A stretch of 64,000 nt of DNA. Source: Lunularia cruciata (taxonomy: Eukaryota; Streptophyta; Marchantiopsida; Lunulariales; Lunulariaceae). The notes below the pieces were generated by a model. That model had not been told where the DNA came from. It did no database searches and saw nothing but the letters and a program-made list of their open reading frames with translations. The stretch spans positions 39,351,034-39,415,033 of the forward strand of contig OX419762.1 in assembly GCA_948567375.1 (NCBI GenBank), written 5' to 3'. The position numbers and the translations under genes are program-made. This document shows positions 45,601 through 56,990 of this stretch, piece after piece. Within the stretch, counting starts at the first letter, position 1, and each line of letters opens with the position of its first letter.

Positions 45601-48235
45601 TTTCCAACATAACTGTTTGTACCAATACAAGACAATGTAAACTTGAATCTCTTATGATAATATGACCCCTAAACCCCTAAACCCTCCCGTCAAAGTTTTT
45701 TTCCATTTTCTTTTTTGATTGTTTTGTTTCTACACCGATAGGCTATTGTAGATAATAGATGAAACAAAAATCAAGAATATAGGACATTGTAGGTTGCTTA
45801 CTGTTTCTCCTTTTCAAATCCAACTATAATCCAATTGCCCTTCTCTTTTTTCTAAGCATCAGTATTATTAACAAGCAATCTCATCAATCCTTCTTAAAAA
45901 TCCGGTGAACAATTCGAAGTATGACTCTAAATCTAGGATCATTTCTTATTGAGCTTACCTATCATGGTTTAATGACAACCACTGCAATCCCGCAAAGAAT
46001 TCATTCATTAAATCGAAAGTGGTTCAAACTACTTATATTATCAATCAAGTGTCAATTACTTTTCGACTTTACATCTATTTAGGAAGTAGAAAATCATAAA
46101 ATAATCAAGATTGGATATTGTGTACTTGTGTTTCATCATAGACCTTTTCCTTTTTACTATTGACTTCTTTTTAAGACAAAAATTCAATTCTGCTTCTTTT
46201 TAATTTGTATATCAGTTAAATTTCATCAACAATGTATGATAGAATTCTAATATGTTAAAATTTTATCAAAATTAGAGAAATTTCCATGAAGTAGATAAAT
46301 TGAGATAAAGAACGTTAGAAAATAAAGAATAATATCAAATATTAAAATTTTATCTATTTTATTCTTTTATGGACATAAAATATATAAAATCAAGAAATCA
46401 AGGAAAATATAATCATTTAATGAGAAAGCTTTAGATTCTATAAAAATCATAATTCTAAAATTTTAGTTTATTAAATTTGGAGTTTAGAAAATAGTATCCT
46501 TTAAGACAATGCATATAGGAAAAAGATTCACAAGTCGGAACTAGAACTAGATGGCTCAAATTTCAAATAATGAATGGCCAAAAACAAAGAGGTAGTAACC
46601 TAAGTGACTGATACCTAGAGCTTTTGATTCTAGAATTACAAAATAATTAACCTAAAATTGATCGTTTCATGACTTTATAATCCAAATCCATAGTAATCAT
46701 GACATAGTCACCTCATAAGTTCATCTTCAAAATGGTATCATCACTTATGCATTCATACTCAAAATGCACACAAAAAAATGCATTATTCAAAAGTTAAGAA
46801 TTGGAGGATTATTTGATGAACAAACACCTCACCTTTAAATTTTTCAATCACTACAAAGTAGATACTATAGCTAAAACTAGATAGAAAGTTGTACCTACAG
46901 ATTTAGATCTTAATCCTTAGAAAGAATAATTAATCACCAAGGTTGGAGGATTATATGGAGAAAAAATCTATCATAGTTAAGCATTATAACTAAGGAGATT
47001 GGTCCGTTGTTAAAACTAGGGGTACTTTATCCTTTGATTCCATTTGGAGAAATCTCTATGTAATGCCAAGTTACAATAGTTTATAGCGGATTTCTTTTAC
47101 CATAAGAGTAAGAGTGTATCAATTTTTTTTGGGTAGTAATGATGTAATAAACGTTGATGTTGAAGAAGTAGAGGGATTTTTATGCATATTGGCAATGTTT
47201 TGCCAATATGCATTTAGTTTGCAAGCAGAGTAAAGTAGAGGAAGTGTATTATGAAGAATGAGTATTTTAAGGGTTAAAACCTTATCCGTTATACTTACTT
47301 GCATTGTTGGATGGCCGAGAAGGATAGCCTCATTATAGACCACAAGGGGTATGTTTTTTTTTTGTTCCTTGTATTATTTGTAAAACATTGATGAGCAATG
47401 AAAGAATTTTTAACACGGTGTAACTTAAACAGGATCATCTTTCTAATTTGTACAAAAACAAACCTAGAAGGGTAGCGTCGTTATAGACTACATGGTGTGT
47501 GTTTCTATTTTTGTTTCTAGCTATCTCAAGAAACCGAGAAGAAGAATGAATGTAATCAGTGGAAATCAGGTCAGTCTATTCTGAGCTCGAGTATTCTATA
47601 GGAAGCATGTTCTTTATAAAGTGTTTAAAGACTCTTCTATACAAAATAATTTTATTTGAATATTTGGTATGTTTCAATTCAAAAGGATTCATTTAAGAAG
47701 AGTGTAGTTTTCTCATTTTAAAGAAATTTAGAGAGTGTCTGTCCTCTATTTCTTATTTGATATTTCCTGATATGTTCCATGCCTAACAAGAATCTCTTAA
47801 AAAGGTATATCATTTTTATTTTCAAAACTTTAGAAAGTATTTCAATATTCTGTTGGTTTTATACTCAAATGCTTTAGAATGGTCTTTTTCTTGATACAAG
47901 ACATATAATATATAATTTCTTTCATCGCTTATCAATGTTTTGCAAATAAAAGAAAAAAGATGGTCTTGTTTAAGTCATATTATATAAAAAAATTCTTTAA
48001 TTACTCACTAATTTTTCAAATATAATAAAACAGACAATCCTGTTTGCTGAAGTGTACTCATTTAGACAATGTGCATTTATTAAAACTCCCATCAAATCAA
48101 CAAACTATATTTTTCAGTTTTAGGAATGGTATTTGGTTTTTAAATCTCTTTCAACAGATTCTCTTAGGCACAGAAATGAGAGGTGTGATCTTGGTACCAA
48201 TCATACTTGATAATATCTGTTAAATAAAATATATT
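45600..48235. other. very AT-rich intergenic DNA
   Basis: Mostly A/T with short stop-rich frames. A 74-codon minus-strand frame at 47,119-47,343 has no recognised motif. No RNA gene or element boundary seen. Confidence 0.45.
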
Positions 48236-48239
48236 AGTA

Positions 48240-48545
48240 AATGAAATGAATTATAAAGCTCAAAAGACACAAAGATATATGCAAAAGGCTGAAAATACAA
48301 GATATATGCAATGCAAGTACAGGAAAATCCCAAGTATACCAAGCAAATCTGTAACATATTAGTCCAATGTAAATTAATCTCTCTCATGTACTTTCCTAAA
48401 GCTAGAGACTCAATATGCAAGAGAGTGGAAAAATCACTATTACTAATTTGATGTCTAATTATGATTCTCTTGTAACAAGGGCATTCCAAAAATACATGGT
48501 GCTCATCTTCTACTTTGCCTAAGGAACATAATTGGCATATGTATA
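48240..48545 (-). pseudogene. non-LTR (LINE-type) retrotransposon C-terminal zinc-finger remnant
   Basis: The minus strand reads CQLCSLGKVEDEHHVFLECP, with CPCYKRI just after it (coding about 48,478-48,537). The order CxxC, EDEHH, CP.Y matches the reverse-transcriptase-associated zinc-binding domain (zf-RVT) found behind many non-LTR retrotransposon RTs. About 80 more codons follow without a stop. The RT itself was not found upstream, where a duplicated 103-bp block begins. Assignment is by motif only. Confidence 0.5.
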
Positions 48546-48640
48546 TACATTGCTACACAACATACATTGTTGTCAAAATCATACACTATAGAAGCATAAC
48601 TCACACATAAGCTATACATGAACTCTAATGTGTCATAATA
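48538..48640. repeat. 103-bp direct repeat, copy 1
   Basis: GTATATACATTGC… to GAACTCTAATGTG is repeated with roughly ten differences at 49,092-49,194. Sequence outside the block is unrelated between the copies. Confidence 0.8.
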
Positions 48641-49091
48641 TAATCAGTTCTTCATCAACTTGAATCAACTCAAATTAGATCAATACTTGATCATTCATTG
48701 AACAATCTATCAATAATTGGGCACTAATTACAATCAAGCCACACCCACTCTAGCTAAGAGACGTTTTCCGGCTTTCTATCCACCATACAAAAGTACTCAA
48801 AGGCTCAACATCAAAGAAGTGATCTCTTTGGTGATGCACTTCTAGGTTATACCTCCAATTTCAACCTAGATCTCTAACCTTAACGATCTCGTTGAGAGCA
48901 CAATTGACAGTGCAAATGGTGCAAGTGATGGTGAGCCCTACCATGTAGATAGTACCCCGAACATGAAATATGACCATCAACAAGTAGTCTATGAGTGATT
49001 GCCAAAATACCTTTCACTACCAACACTTCTACTCCAATGTTTGAGCAATCTAGGTGTGATGCTACAAATGGCATGACAATTGTCGTATATA

Positions 49092-49194
49092 TATGTATAT
49101 ACATTGCAACACAACATACATTGTTGACAACATCATACACTATAGAAATATAACTCACACATAGGTTATACATGAACTCTAAAGTGCCATAATT
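49092..49194. repeat. 103-bp direct repeat, copy 2
   Basis: This is the partner of 48,538-48,640. It ends next to a G-rich minus-strand tract (GCTAGGGGGCAA), so this block could be the start of the family C 3' LTR. Confidence 0.8.
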
Positions 49195-49213
49195 GCCCCC
49201 TAGCTGGCGATTA

Positions 49214-49622
49214 TGTAAAAGACCAAATCCAAGGAGAGAAATAGGAGAATGGAAACTCACATTAGAACACTTGAATGAGGGAAAACTCCAAATGCCTAGC
49301 ATGAGCTTTGGCTTTGGTATTTATAGGTAGCATACAAGGCCCTTGAGAAGCTTGAGAAGCTTCCTCAAGCCGCTTCCTTAGAGTGCAAGCCAAGTTAACT
49401 AGGAAGCTTCTCAAGAAACTTCCTTCTAGAAGCCGCCTACTTGATGTGCAAGCTAAGCTAGTTGGAATCTTCTAGAAGCTACTTACTTGTGGTGCAAGCT
49501 AAGCTAGCCGAGAAGCTTCCCAAGAAGCTTCTTATATACTTTTGGAATATTCTAGGCTAATTTGTCTTATGTGCTACTTTGTAAGTCAGAATAACTTTGT
49601 CGCTAAACTCCATATTGTTACA
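49214..49622 (-). mobile_element. solo LTR, gypsy family B
   Basis: The 409-bp LTR runs TGTAAAAGACC to ATATTGTTACA in plus reading, sense minus, flanked by GATTA and GGTTA (one mismatch). The sense TATAAATA box is the complement of 49,318-49,325. It contains two to three copies of the GAAGCTTC-bearing unit. It is inserted at the end of the family C remnant. Confidence 0.85.
49540..49552. promoter_or_regulatory. heat-shock-element-like site in family B solo LTR
   Basis: TTTTGGAATATTC keeps GAA-TA-TTC; the first module has one substitution relative to the intact trimer in other copies. Confidence 0.45.
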
Positions 49623-50796
49623 GGTTAGGTCCCTCTAACTCTGGATAGCCATCTACTCCAAATATATGGTATACCCTATGGTGGGCAAAGATCAAGAGTC
49701 CGGGTGCTATTGAGCCCATTCTTAGTTGTTTGTCTGCAATCTATACCATATAAAAGGTGAACTAGCTATAGGTCAAGTACATTTAGTACATAACCATTTT
49801 CCTTGAGGAACCACTATGAAGCGAGGAGTCAAAAATGCCATATTCCATCCTCTCAAAAAACTATCATACAATACCATAGTAGTAGCTCCACCAAAAGAGC
49901 GGCATAATATACATTGCAAGCTTGCACATACAAGTGCCAAGCTTGGATCATCAATGTTTGGGAGGTGACATGATGCATAATTGTGCCCATGATCCTTCCA
50001 AACAACACCATCATTTCCTTCCAATAGGAGGATGCCAAAAAGGAAAGCCTCACGCACTCTCAAGATAGTGCGGCATGTAGTAACATCAAGTATCATTGGT
50101 GTTGTTGACTATAGATATACATAATCACTTGGATGAAATTGACAGATTGAGAGTCTATAACCTCCTCTTTGAATGGTAGCATAGCATAAGGTATCCCTAT
50201 GCTGAGCAATCACCAAGTTCTCAAAGGCCATCAACATCACTCTCCAAAAGATCTTTGCTTGTTGAGAACATACACTCATCCATACATCTAGATCATCCAA
50301 GTCCAAAACTTCAATATCATCTCAACAAATGGCTGCAAGTAAATCTAGTAAGGAGAGAAGGATGCTAAGGAGGCTTGCCGGTTGAACCAATAGCCCATGG
50401 TCAACCAAGGTAATTGGAGATCTCAATCTCCCAAGTGGCTTCTTTGCAAACCGTACTTCCGCAATCCTCCCTTCATTGTCTAAACCACTCTCTTTGCTAA
50501 GCCATCTGCTTGAGGGTGATCTCAAGAGGTAGTATGATGACGAATCAAAGTCTTGTCACACAAGATCTAAAATTCTCCCAAGAACTTTGTACCCTAATCA
50601 ATCAAAACCTTAGCTTGTGTACCAAAATGATTGAGAACCCAATCCAAGAATGAGTAAGTCATCCCTTCATTGGACTTGTCAAGGAGTGCCGCCAACTTAA
50701 TCCACTTAGAGAAGTGCTCCACCATAACCAAAACGTATTGATGATGTCTTACAATCAATGATAAAGGTCCAACAAAGTCCAAACTCCAACGATAAT
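49623..50796 (-). pseudogene. gypsy family C integrase with C-terminal PHD finger (remnant)
   Basis: The minus strand encodes an integrase core (YRWSLDFVGPL near 50,790, VLVMVEHFSKW, then VLID at the second Asp). A Gly-Leu-Ala-Lys stretch stands where the catalytic Glu would be. The C-terminal region reads AQHRDTLCYATIQRGGY (about 50,150-50,200), followed by a short beta-rich part (RTILRVREA). A PHD-like finger is at 49,773-49,860: CILC and CTKC pairs are kept, while the middle ligands appear as YDSF and WNMAF, where CDSC and WHMAC would be expected. Several stops interrupt it. The integrase frame is cut at 50,797 by a family A solo LTR and continues for 25 bp at 51,537-51,561 (LPIMGLD). Confidence 0.7.
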
Positions 50797-51536
50797 TGTA
50801 ATACCAAGAGCTAGCCATATGATCTAGATGTGAAATTTGGTTTGGTAACATTGAGAATGATGTTATACATGATTGTCAAAATAGATCAGATAGAAGTATC
50901 ACCAAAAGAGTACTTTTACTAATAGGGTAGAAATTGAAATAGACTTAAAAACCTTAGAACCAATAGCTAGACATATGATTTAAAGGTGAGAATTGGTTTG
51001 GTAACATCTAGAAGGATGTTACACATGATGGACTAAACAAATCAGAAAGAGGTAGCACCAAAAGGGGACTTCTACTAATAGAGTAGGAACTAAAATATGT
51101 TTGAAATCTTTGAAGGTAATTTTGGAGGCCAAAATGGATGAATTAGGCCTCAAAAATGTGTCTAAACGCCCCCTCCAAGTAGAGGAAAAGTTTGCCTTCC
51201 CTCCCCTTGGTTTGTCTCATCAAGAGCTTTCCAACGGTACCTCATCCATGTGATTATGAGATTCTTACAGGAAGATTCCCTAAAAGATTCTCTCCAATCA
51301 AAGCTTGTTTGACCAACCCATTAGGACCAAGACCAACATGTCACCCATCCAAGTAAGTAATCCAAGGGTGGAGCTTGTTGATATGTCACCTATCTACGTG
51401 CCTAATCCTATGGTGGAGCTTTCTTGGAGGAGATCCTCTTTGTCTATATAATAAAGAGAAGGTGCTCCTTTGGAGCATCGGATGATTGAGTATGAAATCT
51501 ATGTTTTCTCTCTTCTCTTGTCCTCGGAGTATTACA
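50797..51536 (+). mobile_element. solo LTR, chromovirus family A, perfect target duplication
   Basis: The 740-bp LTR runs TGTAATACC to GAGTATTACA, with ATAAT on both sides (50,792-50,796 and 51,537-51,541). It splits the integrase of the family C remnant, whose frame is restored when it is removed. Confidence 0.92.
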
Positions 51537-51561
51537 ATAATCCAATCCCATGATAGGTAAT

Positions 51562-52211
51562 TGTAATACCAAGAGCTAGCCATATGATCTAGATGTGAAA
51601 TTCGGTTTGGTAATATCTGGAATGATGTTATACATGATTATCAAAATAGATCAGATAGAAGTATCACCAAAAGGGTACTTCAACTAATAGATAAAAAAAC
51701 CAAAATATATTTGAAAACCTTAGAATCAATAGCTAGACATATGATTTAAAGGTGAGAATTGGTTTGGTAACATCTAGAAAGATGTTATACATGATGGACT
51801 GAATAGATCATAAAGAGGTTTCACCAAAAGGAGACTTTTACTAATAAGGTAGGAACCAAAATATGCCTAAAATCTTTAAAGACAATTTTGGAGGCCTAAA
51901 TGGATGAATTAGGCCTCAAAAATGTGCAACCCCCCCTCACCTAACCAATAGAAGAAAGGTTGGCCTTCTCTCTCTCTTGCTTTGTCTTGTCGAGAGCTTT
52001 CCAACGATACCTCACACATGTGATTTTGAGATTCCTACATGAAGATTCCCTTTGATCAAAGCTTGTTTGACCAACCAGATAAGACCAAGACTGACATGTC
52101 ACCCATCCATGTAGGTAAACCAAGGGTGGAGCTTCCTTGGAGGAGATCCTCTTTGTCTATATTATAAAGAGAAGGTGCTTTGATGCTCCTTTGGAGCATC
52201 AAAGGTTGAGT
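51562..52211 (+). repeat. 5' LTR of A2, 3'-truncated
   Basis: It follows the family A LTR up to the GGAGCATCAAAGGTTGAG region, then jumps to the leader sequence before MEAPRGK. The last 70 or so LTR bases and the primer site are missing. Confidence 0.8.
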
Positions 52212-53992
52212 GCTAGAGGGAGGATGGAATGGAGGCTCCAAGAGGAAAATATCTAGCACCTTGCTTTCCGTTCTTGAACCCATTCCACATCAAGATTATG
52301 TACATTCAGTGTGAGCAAGTAAGAGTGTATTTGGTTTTTCACTTCAGAGCAGAGTTCATGGATATAATGATGAATTTGCCAAACCTAGTGATTCTACCTA
52401 TAGTGATTTACAATATAGAGTGAGATTTGACCATCTATATTTTTTTGTAATGGATTTGAATATCCCAAATCCTTTTTCTTTTAACACTCAAGTAGAAATT
52501 TGCTATGTAGTGAGACCAAAAGTGATGTTTAGAGATTTTGTGGTTAGGAATTTTGGTGAGAAATATTATCAACAAGTGGTTGCTTCAGAGGTCCCAATGG
52601 TCATTCCAATAGTTTGCATGCCATCTAGAGCAATCATATTAACTCTCTATTGAAGTAGAAAATAACAATTGAGTGTTGCAAGAACCATAGATCCACAGAT
52701 GCTGGAGTTGGTGCAAGGAATGTAGGGGATGTTGAACAAATTTTGAGAGATTAAGATGACCATTACAAGGTCAAGTGCAGACCCTCCAGAATGATCAAGC
52801 AATGCAAGAAGAAGAGCCATCTCAAAACCTAGTACTTATGATCAAAGTACTTGGAGAGGCACCCGTGCCTACAAACCTGGTCAACGATGAAGCCACATTG
52901 CTACTCCAGATGAAGAAGACCTGCAACATTGAGCCTTACAAGCGGCAGCATATGATGGGAATAGTGGAGAATTGGATCTCATGAATGAATCAATATTTCC
53001 GATTGTTCTCAATAGAGATCACCGAGCATGTTGCAGGTGTGTTTGCATGTGGGTACTTGACCGATAAAGCCCTCACATGGTATGATGCTTGGGAACAATC
53101 CATGTTGGTAGAGAGATGAGAGGTCAGGTAGACAGCAATGCAAGAAGGATTGTTGAAGAATTTCTAATTGATGGATTTTGTGTAGATGGCCCGGATCTGA
53201 CTATTGGGATTGAAACACAAGAATAGCATACAAGAGTATGTGGAGGCATTTTTGGATCTACAAGTTGCAATAACCAACAAGAGTCCAGCAAAGGCTCTCA
53301 ACAATTTCAAACAAGGGTTGAAGGAGCAGATTTGCCAAGAAGTCATGGTTCAAAATCCTTGCACGGTATTTGAAGCCATTGCTTGTGCACAAAGAATATA
53401 AGGGTCATTGGGTGGAGGTAAAGGAGTAGTTCCACCTCAACATTACCAGGCAAAAATGCCACATAGGTGGACCAATACCAATGGAACTAGGCAACCTTTG
53501 GTTTTGAGACCAAGGAGCATGACCGCTTCAAGGAGAGCGGGGATGAGTAGAAGAAAAAAGAGATGGAGTCTCACAAGGAGAAGGAAGTCAAGGAGAACAA
53601 CGCCATTGTTACAATTGTGGTCGTATTAGGCACATATCTACCAACCATTGTGCTCGTCTCTCTAGAGGCCCTTGGCCTTCATACAGGCAATCTTTGAACA
53701 ACATGGAGAGATGCACTTAAGAGGAGGTGGTGGAAATCACTTTGGAAAACAAAGATCGCTAGTAAATGTACCTTGTGGCCTTACTGGCTCAATAAGGAAG
53801 CAAAAAAGTGAGGGAAGGAAGAAGATGAGAGCGCAAAGGTCTCAAAAGGCAACCTCACAATTGATTGTTGTGAATGGAGTTCTAGAAGGCAATCAAGTAA
53901 GAGTATTAATAGATCCTAGAGCAAAAAAAAATTCTTGTCTCACTTTGTTGCAATAAGATTGGGAGTGGATCTAGAGAAAGATGAGAGTAAAG

Positions 53993-54022
53993 GAGCTAGA
54001 GCTAGAGCTAGAGCTAGAGCTA
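53993..54022 (+). repeat. hexanucleotide microsatellite (GAGCTA)5
   Basis: Five perfect units occur where A1 and A3 have a single EVELPN-coding stretch, so the repeat grew within this copy after insertion. Confidence 0.9.
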
Positions 54023-54688
54023 CCTAACGGGCAAATAAAGAGAATTGAATCATTACCTAGATAGATAACACTCTTTGTAGGAGAATATCAAGAAGCAATT
54101 GAGTAGCAAGTGATACAATTAGCTCATTATGATGCAATCTTAGGCATGTCATGGATGGAGCATTACAACCCTATAGTAGAGTGGAGGAAGAAAACAATGA
54201 GAACTCACAAATGGTCAATTAGTGGGGTTAAAGAAAAATCACACAAGCAAGAATTGTCTCTCTATGTCATATGAACAACAACTATCTATAAGACCAATAG
54301 ATGTTTCATAGGTCTAATAAGAGAAGTCCAAAGTGCACAACTTGATGGAAAAAAAATGAAAAAAATTTGAAAGATGTGGTAAATGAGTTTCAAGATGTTT
54401 ATCCCGATGATCTATCTACATGATTACCACCAAAAAAGATGTAGATCATAAAATTAAGACACTCCCATGGAAAGCCCCATCTCACCTATCACCTAATGAG
54501 TTGGAGGAGTGTAAGAATCAAATTGAGGATATGTTATAGAAAGGGTTCATCCAACCTAGCATATCACCATATGGGGCTCCTATCTTGTTTGTGAAGAAGA
54601 AGGACGGTACAATGTGCATGTGCATCGACTATCGGGATCTCAATCAACAAATAGTGAAGAACAAATACCCCTTACCTTGCATGGATGA

Positions 54689-54693
54689 CCTGT
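54689..54693. other. target-site duplication, left side of A3
   Basis: CCTGT here pairs with CATGT at 61,296-61,300 (one mismatch). Removing A3 and one copy restores the A2 RT sequence across DDLFDQLNGA. Confidence 0.85.
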
Positions 54694-55431
54694 TTTAATA
54701 CTCCGAGGACAAGAGAAGAGAGAAACACAAATTACACACTCAAACATTCAATGCCCCAAAGGAACACCTTCTCTTTATTATATAGACAAAGAGGATCTCC
54801 TCCAAGGAAGCTCCACCATAGGATTAGGGATACAGATAGGTGACATGTCAGCAAGCTCCACCCTTGGATTACTTACTTGGATGGGTGACATGTCTGGTCT
54901 AGGTCCTATCTGGTTGGTCAAACAAGCTTTGACCAGAGGGAATCTTTTAGGGAATCTTCTTGTAGGAATCTCATAATCACATGAGTAAGGTACCGTTGGA
55001 AAGCTCTTGACAAGACAAAGCAGGGGGGAGGGAAGGCCAGCCTTTCTTTTGTTGGGGGGGGGAATCTACACATTTTTTAGGCCTAATTCATTCGTTTAGG
55101 CCTCCAAAATTGCCTTCAAAGATTCCAAGCATATTTTGGTTCCTACTCTATTAGTACAAGTCCCCTTTTGGTGATACCTCTTTCTGATCAAATTAGTCCA
55201 TCATGTGTAACATCCTTCCAGATGTTACCAACCAATTCTCACCTTTAAATCATATGTCTAGCTATTGGTTCTAAGGTTCTCAAGTCTATTTTGGTGTCTA
55301 CTCTATTAGTAGAAGTACTCTTTTGGTGATACATCTATCTTATCTATTTTGACCATCATGTATAACATCATTCTAGATGTTACCAAACCAAATTTCACAT
55401 CTAGATCATATGGCTAGCTCTTGGTATTACA
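54694..55431 (-). repeat. 3' LTR of A3
   Basis: The plus strand reads TTTAATACTCC (TG decayed to TT) to GGTATTACA. 738 bp. Confidence 0.9.
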
Positions 55432-55447
55432 GACCTCCCTCCTTTCA
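55432..55447 (-). other. polypurine tract of A3
   Basis: The minus strand reads TGAAAGGAGGGAGGTC directly before the 3' LTR. Confidence 0.8.
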
Positions 55448-56990
55448 AGACGCAACGTCCTCGTTGTGCAATTGTTGCTCAAATGCTTGCACCAACACCG
55501 GTCCATGTGCCAAATTGGCAATGGGCTCCTAGGTTGCTTCAAAGAGGAGGTAACCTTTCCATTGTACTAGATAGTCCACCCGCGGATGGCGAGTACCAAG
55601 CATGCATTTTTGGAGAATCCGCTCCACTTCATATTCCTCTGTGTCATCAATGAGTGTCGGACAAGGTCAAATGTCTTGTGTGGAATGACCCTGGCCTGAT
55701 CGGGGAGCATATCTGCATAGTAGGGAGACATGGAACACTAGATGGATCTTCATGTGTGGTGGTAGCTCAAGGTGATAGGCCACAGCGCCGATGCGACGAA
55801 GAATCGAGAAAGGCCCAATAAAATGAGGTCTGAGCTTACAAGGTCCAACTAATGTGAGGTTGGTTGTCGATAGCCACACTTGATCCCCAACATTGAACTC
55901 CATGTGCCTATGGTATGCATCAGCATACTACTTCTGTCAATTTTGTGCAATCTATAATTTGTGCTTGGCGCTCTCTACACCTTGTTGGATTCTAGAAACA
56001 AATGTGTTGAATGCATCGACCTTGGTAGCCACTGGACATATCTTCATCAAGCTAGAAGGTGTGAAGGGATGTTCACCATACATGAGGAAGAACGGAGTGA
56101 CCTGGGTGGATGCATTCACTGAATTGTTGTAAGCAAATTCCACCAACGAGAGTAGGGTGTCCCACCTCTCTTGCTCTTCTAAGGTGAAGCCACGTAACAT
56201 GTCTTCAATCGTGCGATTAGCTCGCTCTGTTTGGCCATCTGTTTGTGGGTGGTAAGCTGTGGACATGGCCAACTTGGTTTTGAAGAAACCAACGAGTGTT
56301 TGCCAAAACAAACTGGTGAATTGGGTGCCTCTATTGGTGATGATTACCCTAGACAAGCCATGGTGACCAAAGACTGCATCTAAGTATAATTGAGCTAGTT
56401 GTGGAGCGGTCACCTCCTTGGTGGTAGGGCATACATGAATCGTTTTGTTGAGCCGGTCCACAAAGACCACAATGGAGTCAAACCCTAAGGTGGTCTTGGG
56501 TAATTCACAGACGAGATCCATACTCACTTGTTCCCAACATTGGGTAGGAGTGGGGAGAGGTTGAAGGAGCCCTACAGGAGCTTGATTAGAAGCTTTGTTC
56601 TATTGACAAAGTAGGCAGCTATGCACATATTCCATCACATCATTGCTCATCTTGGGCCAATAGTAATGGCGCTTGATTGCATCCAAGGTCTTGTCCACTC
56701 CAACATGAGCTGCAATGGCCGAATCATGACATTCTGCTAGAATGGTGGTGTGTAATTCTGGGACATTTGGGATCCATAATCTGCCATCCCGAAAGGTGAG
56801 TCCTTGGGTGCTGGTGACACCTTTGGATGATTGTGCTTCTACAATCTGTGGATCAATTTTTGTAGCAGCCAAAATCTCTTGCCAGAATTCATGGTTAATC
56901 TTAACCTCTACCACCAAGTTGTTTGCCATTGGCATGCGGGTGAATGCATCTGCAAGTTGCTTCTCACCTTCCACGTAGGTGATTGTCATG
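55448..56990 (-). pseudogene. A3 integrase and chromodomain
   Basis: The integrase zinc region (HVGVDKTLDAIKRHYYWP … CLLCQ) is at 56,600-56,710 and is intact. The core at 55,952-56,527 has MSMDLVCELP and the glutamate region TDGQTERANRTIED, but the second catalytic Asp is Asn (ITNRGTQF). After a stop near 55,940 the GPY-like C-terminus (MEFNVGDQVWLS, 55,667-55,903) is open to a TGA. EVERILQKC and DYLVQWKGY of the chromodomain follow, then TAG at 55,529-55,531 replacing the conserved Trp. A1 has the same TGA, whereas A2 has CGA there, so that stop arose by CpG deamination. Confidence 0.88.

Larger units (their letters stand above)
52212..54693 (+). pseudogene. A2 leader, gag, protease and start of RT
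   Basis: The leader frames (52,229 MEAPRGK; 52,420-52,653 with LNIPNPFSFNTQVEICY) and gag segments (52,775-52,984; 53,204-53,401) match A1. The protease region near 53,870-53,960 reads LIDPRAKKNS, so the active DSGA is lost. RT begins around 54,360 and stops at DDLF, where A3 is inserted. Stops and frameshifts are frequent. A (GAGCTA)5 expansion lies at 53,993-54,022. Confidence 0.8.

Noticed and set aside
45665-45686. interstitial telomere at CCCCTAAACCCCTAAACCC
   Set aside because: Only two to three imperfect units, too short to infer a telomeric origin.
53993-54022. GAGCTA array as a regulatory site
   Set aside because: It is a simple microsatellite expanded within a dead gag-pol sequence.
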